DNA of 64,000 nucleotides from Tritrichomonas musculus (lineage: Eukaryota > Parabasalia > Tritrichomonadida > Tritrichomonadidae): contig JAPFFF010000035.1 in the NCBI GenBank assembly GCA_039105265.1, forward strand, positions 496,001-560,000, in the 5' to 3' direction. Shown here piece by piece: positions 52,801 to 62,483 of the stretch. Numbering within the stretch: the first letter of the stretch is position 1; every line of letters starts with the position of its first letter. The position numbers and the translations under genes are program-made. Below the pieces are notes generated by a model that was given only the letters and a program-made list of their open reading frames with translations, was not told where the DNA came from and searched no databases.

Positions 52801-53679
52801 GCAAGCTACACAAGCACCACTCTGATCGAGTCCATAATTGTCATTACATTCTTTGCAGGTATCAGCACCACCTTCGACAACGCATGTCTTGCAATTAGCA
52901 GGTACTGTTGTGCAAGATTCGTCGACAGAGCAAGCATCATTTTGTGGTGGATTTCCATCAGTGCATGTTGTGCATTCCATTGCTGAATTTGCAGTGCTAT
53001 AGCCGCATACTTTACAGTTAGCAAGAACAGTGCTGCAAGCTACACAAGCACCACTCTGATCGAGTCCATAATTGTCATTACATTCTTTGCAAGTATCAGC
53101 ACCACCTTCGACAACGCATGTCTTGCAATTAGCAGGTACTGTTGTGCAAGATTCGTCGACAGAGCAAGCATCATTTTGTGGTGGATTTCCATCAGTGCAT
53201 GTTGTGCATTCCATTGCTGAATTTGCAGTGCTATAGCCGCATACTTTGCAGTTAGCAAGAACAGTGCTGCAAGCTACACAAGCACCACTCTGATCGAGTC
53301 CATAATTGTCATTACATTCTTTGCAGGTATCAGCACCACCTTCGACAACGCATGTCTTGCAATTAGCAGGTACTGTTGTGCAAGATTCGTCGACAGAGCA
53401 AGCATCATTTTGTGGTGGATTTCCATCAGTGCATGTTGTGCATTCCATTGCTGAATTTGCAGTGCTATAGCCGCATACTTTGCAGTTAGCAAGAACAGTG
53501 CTGCAAGCTACACAAGCACCACTCTGATCGAGTCCATAATTGTCATTACATTCTTTGCAGGTATCAGCACCACCTTCGACAACGCATGTCTTGCAATTAA
53601 CAGGTGTTGTTACACAAGGTTGTTCCGAAATGATTGAATTGAATAAATAAAATATAAATATATTTAAAAATGATAACAT
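43858..53679 (-). CDS. Giant Cys-rich repetitive type I surface protein
   Basis: One uninterrupted frame of 3273 codons. Residues 1-18 are a signal peptide (MLSFLNIFIFYLFNSIIS). About 20-2515 are 32 copies of a 78-residue unit with 12 Cys (NCKTC, CKEC, CVAC, CKVC, CTTC), like Giardia VSP and furin-like CxxC repeats. A Ser/Glu-rich linker follows, then diverged Cys-rich modules to about 2930. Next come a Cys-poor strand-rich domain (about 2930-3190), a Gly/Ala-rich transmembrane helix (about 3230-3252) and a 21-residue tail. The helix (SGGAIAGIVIACVVVVAAII) is the type seen on trichomonad BspA proteins. It is a long disulfide-stiffened surface stalk, perhaps in adhesion or immune masking (inference). 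Codon use is GC-richer than in neighbours. Confidence 0.92.
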   Translation of the reverse strand: MLSFLNIFIFYLFNSIISEQPCVTTPVNCKTCVVEGGADTCKECNDNYGLDQSGACVACSTVLANCKVCGYSTANSAMECTTCTDGNPPQNDACSVDESCTTVPANCKTCVVEGGADTCKECNDNYGLDQSGACVACSTVLANCKVCGYSTANSAMECTTCTDGNPPQNDACSVDESCTTVPANCKTCVVEGGADTCKECNDNYGLDQSGACVACSTVLANCKVCGYSTANSAMECTTCTDGNPPQNDACSVDESCTTVPANCKTCVVEGGADTCKECNDNYGLDQSGACVACSTVLANCKVCGYSTANSAMECTTCTDGNPPQNDACSVDESCTTVPANCKTCVVEGGADTCKECNDNYGLDQSGACVACSTVLANCKVCGYSTANSAMECTTCTDGNPPQNDACSVDESCTTVPANCKTCVVEGGADTCKECNDNYGLDQSGACVACSTVLANCKVCGYSTANSAMECTTCTDGNPPQNDACSVDESCTTVPANCKTCVVEGGADTCKECNDNYGLDQSGACVACSTVLANCKVCGYSTANSAMECTTCTDGNPPQNDACSVDESCTTVPANCKTCVVEGGADTCKECNDNYGLDQSGACVACSTVLANCKVCGYSTANSAMECTTCTDGNPPQNDACSVDESCTTVPANCKTCVVEGGADTCKECNDNYGLDQSGACVACSTVLANCKVCGYSTANSAMECTTCTDGNPPQNDACSVDESCTTVPANCKTCVVEGGADTCKECNDNYGLDQSGACVACSTVLANCKVCGYSTANSAMECTTCTDGNPPQNDACSVDESCTTVPANCKTCVVEGGADTCKECNDNYGLDQSGACVACSTVLANCKVCGYSTANSAMECTTCTDGNPPQNDACSVDESCTTVPANCKTCVVEGGADTCKECNDNYGLDQSGACVACSTVLANCKVCGYSTANSAMECTTCTDGNPPQNDACSVDESCTTVPANCKTCVVEGGADTCKECNDNYGLDQSGACVACSTVLANCKVCGYSTANSAMECTTCTDGNPPQNDACSVDESCTTVPANCKTCVVEGGADTCKECNDNYGLDQSGACVACSTVLANCKVCGYSTANSAMECTTCTDGNPPQNDACSVDESCTTVPANCKTCVVEGGADTCKECNDNYGLDQSGACVACSTVLANCKVCGYSTANSAMECTTCTDGNPPQNDACSVDESCTTVPANCKTCVVEGGADTCKECNDNYGLDQSGACVACSTVLANCKVCGYSTANSAMECTTCTDGNPPQNDACSVDESCTTVPANCKTCVVEGGADTCKECNDNYGLDQSGACVACSTVLANCKVCGYSTANSAMECTTCTDGNPPQNDACSVDESCTTVPANCKTCVVEGGADTCKECNDNYGLDQSGACVACSTVLANCKVCGYSTANSAMECTTCTDGNPPQNDACSVDESCTTVPANCKTCVVEGGADTCKECNDNYGLDQSGACVACSTVLANCKVCGYSTANSAMECTTCTDGNPPQNDACSVDESCTTVPANCKTCVVEGGADTCKECNDNYGLDQSGACVACSTVLANCKVCGYSTANSAMECTTCTDGNPPQNDACSVDESCTTVPANCKTCVVEGGADTCKECNDNYGLDQSGACVACSTVLANCKVCGYSTANSAMECTTCTDGNPPQNDACSVDESCTTVPANCKTCVVEGGADTCKECNDNYGLDQSGACVACSTVLANCKVCGYSTANSAMECTTCTDGNPPQNDACSVDESCTTVPANCKTCVVEGGADTCKECNDNYGLDQSGACVACSTVLANCKVCGYSTANSAMECTTCTDGNPPQNDACSVDESCTTVPANCKTCVVEGGADTCKECNDNYGLDQSGACVACSTVLANCKVCGYSTANSAMECTTCTDGNPPQNDACSVDESCTTVPANCKTCVVEGGADTCKECNDNYGLDQSGACVACSTVLANCKVCGYSTANSAMECTTCTDGNPPQNDACSVDESCTTVPANCKTCVVEGGADTCKECNDNYGLDQSGACVACSTVLANCKVCGYSTANSAMECTTCTDGNPPQNDACSVDESCTTVPANCKTCVVEGGADTCKECNDNYGLDQSGACVACSTVLANCKVCGYSTANSAMECTTCTDGNPPQNDACSVDESCTTVPANCKTCVVEGGADTCKECNDNYGLDQSGACVACSTVLANCKVCGYSTANSAMECTTCTDGNPPQNDACSVDESCTTVPANCKTCVVEGGADTCKECNDNYGLDQSGACVACSTVLANCKVCGYSTANSAMECTTCTDGNPPQNDACSVDESCTTVPANCKTCVVEGGADTCKECNDNYGLDQSGACVACSTVLANCKVCGYSTANSAMECTTCTDGNPPQNDACSVDESCTTVPANCKTCVVEGGADTCKECNDNYGLDQSGACVACSTVLANCKVCGYSTANSAMECTTCTDGNPPQNDACSVDESCTTVPANCKTCVVEGGADTCKECNDNYGLDQSGACVACSTVLANCKVCGYSTANSAMECTTCTDGNPPQNNACSDIIEIPSISESQEDESDSSNQPEQDSSNPQISDIIKCDSSLTNCAECATSSTTCTKCEDKYGLETDGKCKLCDAGKFVSVTQPCKADTPETSTCSAYVTNCKTCDSTHKVCIECNDKYGLRGGQCSECAEGLFVNTKSPCKPDCSIIENCTQCFTENRQIYCTYCGEDYHPSKDQKSCIKNVPGPCAEDVYGCLECAYEGSSICVKCDESRKLQLINDTSIPYCDCDSDSEEFYEDGCIKKDEIKEECQDENCIRCTGSPERCLECANGYGVSNGKCNKCDEGYAADGGFPCLSSCNGQHGCKECKQLSSTEFYCTSCLDGYEFHSYNRDDEGICVKKIDTTPINCSNNIVGCLECYKDTPNICNKCDSANHFKTSTLNKDICACEDNYDFVNNQCIEPPKPVTPNLLNITNYPTDEKSEAYDYKDNVVTLNPSKIPNPEEGLTYKVSIPQDAKTITIESAGPPILLDLPTTSETISIKTNSPVIVDCPENAKLQVPKNSENIEIKGNGQITINDENKDAISIGKVTIDPEDSPIKGFTSESDLNLKELDIFGDQTLSGEGTKSLSCEIAKVEGGASFTPKKMTIDTIKVGLNSLLKIDSNDVNIKNYLVAYNTSNTDIPIVFNSPFPDLKEKTIALFDQIQNELILEDTEIETAILSQFNGEKCMDTCNQMKFNGGSGFNNAECREAGTNKCNLVAMKTAQEKKPDDDKGGLSGGAIAGIVIACVVVVAAIIALLVYFLVIKKKNQSTTSTQGDSSIAI
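46130..53625 (-). repeat. 234-bp coding tandem repeat, 32 copies
   Basis: The period is 234 bp (78 codons). Across the 31 internal units only two sites were seen to vary, both silent: Cys TGT/TGC in NCKVC and Thr ACT/ACC in ADTC. The four combinations occur 8 (TGC+ACT), 7 (TGC+ACC), 5 (TGT+ACT) and 11 (TGT+ACC) times, intermixed along the array. The first unit (PCVTTPVNC) and the last (PPQNNACSD) carry the edge differences. Confidence 0.93.
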
Positions 53680-53700
53680 ATTATATTTGAAATTAAAATA

Positions 53701-53709
53701 AAAGTGAAC
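53701..53709 (-). promoter_or_regulatory. Candidate initiator (TCACTTT) of the giant gene
   Basis: The minus-strand TCACTTT gives a start A at 53705, 26 bases upstream of the ATG and about 20 bases from the edge of the TTTA tract. Confidence 0.4.
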
Positions 53710-53724
53710 ATAAATATTTTTATT

Positions 53725-55218
<1,494 letters not shown>

Positions 55219-55232
55219 TTATTAATATTTTT

Positions 55233-55792
55233 GGGAAATCGTAATCGCCCGTAATCGTAATAGCCCGTGGCGGTTTAGGTCAATATTGACCTTGCATCGT
55301 ACCATAGAAAAAAAAGTCTCGAACTTTTTTGCACTTTTGCAAAAAAAAACATGAGTAGCTACTCATGGTTTTTTCTATATATAAAAAAAAATAAACCGAA
55401 TATTTTGAGTAATACGGTTTCATATTTATTTTTAAGCCTTTGAATTGTGCATTTGTTTACAAAATATAAAATATTCATATAGTATTTTGATTAAAATTTA
55501 ATTTTCTCTGTTACAAAGTAATCAATAGAACTTTTATTAGCATATAAAATATTTGTCCTTTCTTGTTTATAAGCCAAGGCTCATAATAATATCGATTTTA
55601 GACAATAAAAAAATATTCGTTTTTTTTTTTTTTTTTTTATATAAATATAGAAAAAACCATGAGTAGCTACTCATGTTTTTTTTTGCAAAAGTGCAAAAAA
55701 GTTCGAGACTTTTTTTTCTATGGTACGATACAAGGTCAATATTGACCTAAACCGCCACGGGCTATTACGATTACGGGCGATTACGATTTCCC
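55233..55792. mobile_element. Mutator-like MITE with 9-bp target duplication
   Basis: The 560-bp element has inverted ends of about 150 bp beginning gggaaatcgtaatcgcccgt, nearly perfect. It is flanked by the 9-bp direct repeat aatattttt (55224-55232 and 55793-55801). Long inverted ends plus a 9-bp duplication are the Mutator (MULE) hallmark, and MULEs are known in T. vaginalis. Each arm contains the palindrome atgagtagctactcat. The 260-bp centre is non-coding. Confidence 0.87.
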
Positions 55793-55801
55793 AATATTTT
55801 T

Positions 55802-56032
55802 TATATTTTTTAATATTTATTAACCAATTTTGTACGTTACAAAAAAATGTCCAAAAATTGGAATTGAATAGGTTTTTTTGAAAAAAATAGCTAAAATGTC
55901 CAATGACCATGACCATAATGAAAATATCCAAAAAAATGACCAAAATTAATATTTATTTATTAATATTTATCTATATAGTCTACTGGAAAAATCCCTACCA
56001 TTTTTATTCACCTATTTTTGGCCTTTAATGGT
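55802..56032. other. Spacer
   Basis: AT-rich with short ccatgaccat repeats near 55908; no gene. Confidence 0.4.
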
Positions 56033-56285
56033 GGCAAAAAGTACGTTGGTGGAAAACCAACCTACCATTTTCTATTCAATTTTTCGATAAAAAAAATGAA
56101 TAGATTGCATTTTTAAATACTAATATCTAAATATAAAATAAACATTTTTTAAATAATAATAATTATTTTATCAAATGAACATTTTATCAAATGAACATTT
56201 TATCTATATGTATATAAAACATTATGATTCTAACTCTTTTATATAGAGATTTGGTAGGGGGTTTTACTCTAGATTATATATTAAT
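56033..56285 (+). repeat. Left arm of the 6-kb inverted repeat
   Basis: Imperfect inverted match to 61785-62037. Contains a local duplication of ttatcaaatgaacat near 56170 that the right arm lacks. Confidence 0.7.
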
Positions 56286-56289
56286 ATTA

Positions 56290-58915
56290 ATATAAAGATG
56301 GGAGATTCTGGATGAGAAATTGTTGATCGAGGATGAGAGATTTCGCATGAGAAATTGTGGATCGAGGATGAGAGATTTTGCATGAGAGATCGTGGATCGA
56401 GGATGAGAGATTTCGCATGAGAAATTGTGGATCGAGGATGAGAGATTTCGCATGAGAAATTGTGGATCGAGGATGAGAGATTTTGCATGAGAGATCGTGG
56501 ATCGAGGATGAGAGATTTCGCATGAGAAATTGTGGATCGAGGATGAGAGATTTTGCATGAGAGATCGTGGATCGAGGATGAGAGATTTCGCATGAGAAAT
56601 TGTGGATCGAGGATGAGAGATTTCGCATGAGAAATTGTGGATCGAGGATGAGAGATTTTGCATAAGAGATTGTGGATCGAGGATGAGAGATTTCGCATGA
56701 GAGATCGTGGATCGAGGATGAGAGATTTTACATGAGAGATTGTAGATCGAGGATGAGAGATTTCGCATGAGAGATTGTGGATCGAGGATGAGAGATTTCG
56801 CATGAGAGATTGTGGATCGAGAATGAGAGATTTCGCATGAGAGATTGTGGATCGAGGATGAGAGATTTTACATGAGAGATTGTAGATCGAGGATGAGAGA
56901 TTTCGCATGAGAGATTGTGGATCGAGGATGAGAGATTTCGCATGAGAGATTGTGGATCGAGGATGAGAGATTTCGCATGAGAGATCGTGGATCGAGGATG
57001 GGAGATTTCGCATGAGAAATTGTGGATCGAGGATGAGAGATTCTGGATGAGAGATTGTGGATCGAGGATGGGAGATTTCGCATGAGAAATTGTGGATCGA
57101 GGATGAGAGATTCTGGATGAGAAATTGTGGGGATCGAGGATGAGAGATTTTGCATAAGAGATTGTAGATCGAGGATGAGAGATTTCGCATGAGAGATTGT
57201 GGATCGAGGATGAGAGATTTCGCATGAGAGATTGTGGATCGAGGATGAGAGATTTCGCATGAGAGATCGTGGATCGAGGATGGGAGATTTCGCATGAGAA
57301 ATTGTGGATCGAGGATGAGAGATTTCGCATGAGAGATTGTGGATCGAGGATGAGAGATTTCGCATGAGAGATCGTGGATCGAGGATGAGAGATTTTGCAT
57401 GAGAGATCGTGGATCGAGGATGGGAGATTTCGCATGAGAAATTGTGGATCGAGGATGAGAGATTTCGCATGAGAGATCGTGGATCGAGGATGGGAGATTT
57501 CGCATGAGAGATTGTGGATCGAGGATGAGAGATTTCGCATGAGAGATTGTGGATCGAGGATGAGAGATTTCGCATGAGAGATCGTGGATCGAGGATGGGA
57601 GATTTCGCATGAGAAATTGTGGATCGAGGATGAGAAATTCTGGATGAGAGATTGTGGATCGAGGATGGGAGATTTCGCATGAGAAATTGTGGATCGAGGA
57701 TGAGAGATTCTGGATGAGAAATTGTGGGGATCGAGGATGAGAGATTTTGCATAAGAGATTGTGGATCGAGGATGAGAGATTTCGCATGAGAGATCGTGGA
57801 TCGAGGATGAGAGATTCTGGATGAGAGATTGTGGGGATCGAGGATGAGAGATTTTACATGAGAGATTGTAGATCGAGGATGAGAGATTTCGCATGAGAAA
57901 TTGTGGATCGAGGATGAGAGATTCTGGATGAGAGATTGTGGGGATCGAGGATGAGAGATTTTGCATAAGAGATTGTGGATCGAGGATGAGAGATTTCGCA
58001 TGAGAGATCGTGGATCGAGGATGAGAGATTCTGGATGAGAGATTGTGGGGATCGAGGATGAGAGATTTTACATGAGAGATTGTGGATCGAGGATGGGAGA
58101 TTTCGCATGAGAAATTGTGGATCGAGGATGAGAGATTCTGGATGAGAAATTGTGTGGATCGAGGATGAGAGATTTTGCATAAGAGATTGTAGATCGAGGA
58201 TGAGAGATTTCGCATGAGAAATTGTGGATCGAGGATGAGAGATTCTGGATGAGAGATTGTGGGGATCGAGGATGAGAGATTTTACATGAGAGATTGTGGA
58301 TCGAGGATGAGAGATTTTGCACGAGAGATTGTGGATCGAGGATGGGAGATTTCGCATGAGAAATTGTGGATCGAGGATGAGAGATTCTGGATGAGAAATT
58401 GTGGGGATCGAGGATGAGAGATTTTGCACGAGAGATTGTGGATCGAGGATGAGAGATTTCGCATGAGAAATTGTGGATCGAGGATGAGAGATTTCGCATG
58501 AGAGATCGTGGATCGAGGAAAGGAGATTGTAGATCGAGGATGAGAGATTTTGCACGAGAAATTGTGGATCGAGGATGAGAGATTCTGGATGAGAGATTGT
58601 AGATCGAGGATGAGAGATTTTGCATAAGAGATTGTGGATCGAGGATGGGAGATTTCGCATGAGAAATTGTGGATCGAGGATGAGAGATTCTGGACGAGAA
58701 ATTGTGGGGATCGAGGATGAGAGATTCTGGATGAGAAATTGTGGGGATCGAGGATGAGAGATTTCGCATGAGAAATTGTGGATCGAGGATGAGAGATTTC
58801 GCATGAGAGATCGTGGATCGAGGAAAGGAGATTGTAGATCGAGGATGAGAGATTTTGCACGAGAAATTGTGGATCGAGGATGAGAGATTCTGGATGAGAA
58901 ATTGTGGATCGAGGA
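56290..58915 (-). repeat. 35-bp minisatellite, about 75 copies
   Basis: The unit is ggatcgaggatgagagattt plus cgcatgagagattgt, with variants (ttctgg for ttcgca, aaat for agat, an extra gg before gatcg). Variants are interleaved in higher-order blocks of several units. Because 35 is not a multiple of three and the unit has no minus-strand stop, all three minus frames stay open for hundreds of codons (SSSIHNLSCEISHPRSTISH pattern). No ATG context, domain or partner supports a gene. Confidence 0.93.
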
Positions 58916-59304
58916 TTGGATTGTTAATATCGGCTAGATTCGATGATTAGACTGAGGATGCTGGCTGATTTTGGGTTTTAAAACCCAAAAAACGTTTATT
59001 TCACCAAATTTACAAGCTTAGTATATCAAATCTATCTTTAAAAAATTTTATTTTTGATATATAAAGAGTTTTTATTCAAAAATGATTAAAATATACAATT
59101 TTTTAACTTTTTGAGAGCGAAAAGGTGGATGATTTGAAATTTTCTATTTTCTTCCTGGCCAAGCAAAAAAAGAGCATTTCAAAAACATCAAAGACAAAAA
59201 AAAGTTCCTGATAATTTTTATGGTTTATTGGTACCATTAATTGTTTAATAATTACCACAAGTTGATGAATGATGATCAATATCAACAAAAAAAGATTAAA
59301 ATTC
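58916..59304. other. Spacer between satellites
   Basis: No gene recognised. A short plus-strand frame at 59241 runs into the next array and looks like a by-product of it. Confidence 0.45.
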
Positions 59305-59720
59305 CCAACATAAGACGATCAAGAAGATTCCGAATAGAAGAAGATCAAGAAGATTCCGAACAGAAGAAGGTCAAAAAGATTCATTACGAAAGACGATCAA
59401 TAAGATTCATTACAGAAGACGATCAATAAGATTCATTACAGAAGACAATCAAGAAGATTCCGAACAGAAGAAGGTTAATAAGATTCATTACGGAAGACAA
59501 TCAAGAAGATTCCGAACAGAAGAAGGTCAAAAAAAATTCATTACGAAAGACAATCAATAAGATTCATTACGAAAGACAATCAGTAAGATTCATTACAGAA
59601 GACAATCAAGAAGATTCATTACGGAAGACAATCAAGAAGATTCCGAACAGAAGACAATCAAGAAGATTCATTACAGAAGAAGGCCAAGAAGATTCCGAAC
59701 AGAAGAAGATTCTCAACAGA
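59305..59720. repeat. 26-27-bp minisatellite
   Basis: About 16 units of the type caagaagattccgaacagaa / caataagattcattacagaa, with the two unit types intermixed. The plus strand would encode basic Lys/Arg/Ile-rich sequence, but frames break between units. Confidence 0.88.
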
Positions 59721-59931
59721 AAAATGAGTTCTTTAAAGAAATTGGATATTAAAATATATTTATTTTTTTATTTCACAAATTTTTATCTTAGATTTAGTTT
59801 AAGAATAACATAAAGTTATATATTATAAAGGTAAATGTTTAAACATTGTTCATATTTAATTAAATTTTGAGATCAAAATTAACTTTAAACTATTTTTTTA
59901 AATAAGATCTGATGTTGATTAACAAAAAGTA

Positions 59932-60063
59932 ATTTGTATAATAAACTATTCAATGAACGATCAAATAGCCGTATGTTAGGCAAAAGGCAAATTCTCAATT
60001 TAAGACGGCGGTTTTGTAAAATATGGCTATTTTATCGTTCATTGAATAGTTCATTATACAAAA
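59932..60063. repeat. Small foldback element, 132 bp
   Basis: Arms of about 39 bp (tttgtataataaactattca through gaacgat and aaatagcc) pair with two mismatches around a 50-base loop. It is typical of a tiny MITE inserted in the larger structure. The flanking 59721-59931 is plain AT-rich spacer. Confidence 0.8.
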
Positions 60064-60589
60064 CATTTACAACGCACGGCAAAAGTGTAACTTTTTGAAC
60101 AACTTTACATAAAAAAAACTTCAAGTAGGGCACACTGCCAGAAGGGATATTTCTAAAGCCAAAAAATAAATTAACTTTTTGATACAAAATGATTGATTAA
60201 AATTGAACGGTGCTCTTAAAAGAAAAAAATATTATTGCATCAGTATTATATAAAGTATAGATACTTTTTGAGCGAAGTTTTTCGTGCAATTATCCCAAAT
60301 CAAATATATATAATAAGAAAAAGAATAATTGCATATCATTCAATTAAATAATTACATATAATGAAATATCCAATTGATTTCTTTATTTAAAATTAATTTG
60401 AAATATTCGATATAAGTGGTTACAAATACTAGAAGCATTCAATTTCGAAGTAAATTTTGAAAATATCCGAGGTTTCAAGTTCGAAAAAAATACTCATATT
60501 TTTTTGTTTTAAAACTTTTGAATACTTTATTTTAAAATTAGAAGTTTTTTATCATTGATAATATAGCAGCAGTCCTATACATAAGTGGT
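60064..60589. other. Spacer
   Basis: AT-rich, nothing recognised. Confidence 0.4.
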
Positions 60590-61745
60590 TATTTTTTATT
60601 AAATAATTATTTTTTATAAAATAATTATTTTTTATTAAATAATTATTTTTTATTAAATAATTATTTTTTATTAAATAATTATTTTTTATTAAATAATAAT
60701 TTTTTATTAAATAATTATTTTTAATTGAATAATTATTTTTTAATAATTATTTATTTTTTATTAAATAATTATTTTTAATTAAATAATTATTTTTAATTAA
60801 ATAATTATTTTTAATTAAATAATTATTTTTAATTAAATAATTATTTTTAATTAAATAATTATTTTTAATTAAATAACTATTTTAATTAAATAATTATTTT
60901 TTATTAAATAATTATTTTTTAATAATTATTTATTTTTTATAAAATAATTATTTTTTATTAAATAATTATTTTTAATTGAATAATTATTTTTTAATAATTA
61001 TTTATTTTTTATTAAATAATTATTTTTTAATAATTATTTATTTTTTATAAAATAATTATTTTTTATTAAATAATTATTTTTAATTGAATAATTATTTTTT
61101 AATAATTATTTATTTTTTATTAAATAATTATTTTTTAATAATTATTTATTTTTTATTAAATAATTATTTTTAATTAAATAATTATTTTTAATTAAATAAC
61201 TATTTTTAATTAAATAATTATTTTTTATTAAATAATTATTTTTTAATAATTATTTATTTTTTATAAAATAATTATTTTTTATTAAATAATTATTTTTAAT
61301 TGAATAATTATTTTTTATTAAATAATTATTTTTAATTGAATAATTATTTTTTAATAATTATTTATTTTTTAATAATTATTTATTTTTTATTAAATAATTA
61401 TTTTTAATTAAATAATTATTTTTAATTAAATAATTATTTTTAATTAAATAATTATTTTTAATTAAATAATTATTTTTAATTAAATAATTATTTTTAATTA
61501 AATAATTATTTTTAATTAAATAATTATTTTTAATTAAATAATTATTTTTAATTAAATAATTATTTTTAATTAAATAATTATTTTTAATTGAATAATTATT
61601 TTTTATTAATTATTTACTTTTTATTAATTATTTACTTTTTATTAATTAATTATTTTTAATTAAATAATTATTTTTTATTAAATAATTATTTTTTATTAAT
61701 TATTTATTTTTATTAAATAATTGTTTTTAATTAAATAATTATGTT
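60590..61745. repeat. AT-only satellite, about 18-19-bp units
   Basis: Units of ttaaataattatttttaa and ttaaataattattttttat type alternate over 1.15 kb. Each half is close to palindromic, so long cruciforms are possible. Almost no G or C occurs in the whole stretch. Confidence 0.93.
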
Positions 61746-61784
61746 TTATTAATTTTTTATTTTAAAAAAAAAAACACTTTATTT

Positions 61785-62037
61785 AATTATAGTCTAAAGT
61801 AAAAGCCCTCTGCAAAATAGAAAACTTCCTAACAAATCTTTAGAAAAAAGAGTTAAAATCATTATATTATATATAAGCATAGATAAAAATTTCGCTTGAT
61901 AAAATGATTATTACTATGTAAATAATATTTATTTATATTTAGATATTAGTATTTGAAAATTCAATCAATTCAAATTTTTTATCAAAAAATTGAATAAAAA
62001 ATGATAGGTTAGTTTCCACTAATGTACTTTTGCCAAA
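61785..62037 (-). repeat. Right arm of the 6-kb inverted repeat
   Basis: Inverted partner of 56033-56285. Confidence 0.7.
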
Positions 62038-62249
62038 AATGATAGTTGATGAATATACAATAATATTATATTTTGGTCAATTTTTTGTCTATACACTTTC
62101 GAATGAAAAAAAAAAAATAAAATATTTTTATACAAACTTCTCAAATCCAAAATCCTGAAAACTTATCTTCTGAATAATCATGAATAATGCTTTCCTTTAC
62201 TAAGATTATATTCAAACGCATGAATATACTTTCCAAATGTAAATTTTAT

Positions 62250-62425
62250 TTATAAAGTAAAATCATAATTTAGGGTAAATTCTAAGATATTTGGATTCTC
62301 TCTTTTAGCTACAGCATAGATTGAGGTTTTCCTTTCAAAATGTTCATAAAGATCATTAATGATGGGAATTTTAAACGTATTTTTCGAGTTAGGAGGAAGA
62401 ACTAATTTTATCAGGCCTAATAATT
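62250..62425 (-). other. Unassigned coding-like remnant
   Basis: A 58-codon minus-strand frame without ATG reads GLIKLVLPPNSKNTFKIPII then LYEHFERKTSIYAVAKRENP and ends NILEFTLNYDFTL. The residue mix is protein-like and unlike nearby random frames. It may be the 3' end of a lost gene downstream of the Sel1 pseudogene. Confidence 0.3.
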
Positions 62426-62483
62426 AATAATAATATAAGTTGAATTCAAAAGAGTTTAAATAAAGAAATAATAATCATTTTTA

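Larger units (their letters stand above)
56033..62037. mobile_element. Six-kilobase inverted-repeat structure filled with satellites
   Basis: About 245 bp at 56033-56285 reappear inverted at 61785-62037 at roughly three-quarters identity. Shared landmarks are ggcaaaa-gtac, aaatactaatatctaaatat, and the tactctaga/tactttaga end. Between the arms lie three satellite arrays, a small hairpin element and spacers, but no gene. The layout is that of an old non-autonomous transposon with long inverted ends. Exact outer ends and a target duplication could not be fixed. The superfamily is unknown. Confidence 0.6.

Noticed and set aside
46254-53492. Thirty-one identical 72-codon frames at 234-bp spacing
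   Set aside because: Shadow frames of the giant surface gene; period and conservation are explained by the real frame.
56264-58860. Several long overlapping minus-strand frames of His/Ser/Pro-rich repeats
   Set aside because: All come from the 35-bp satellite, which is open in every reverse frame. No domain, start context or unique sequence.
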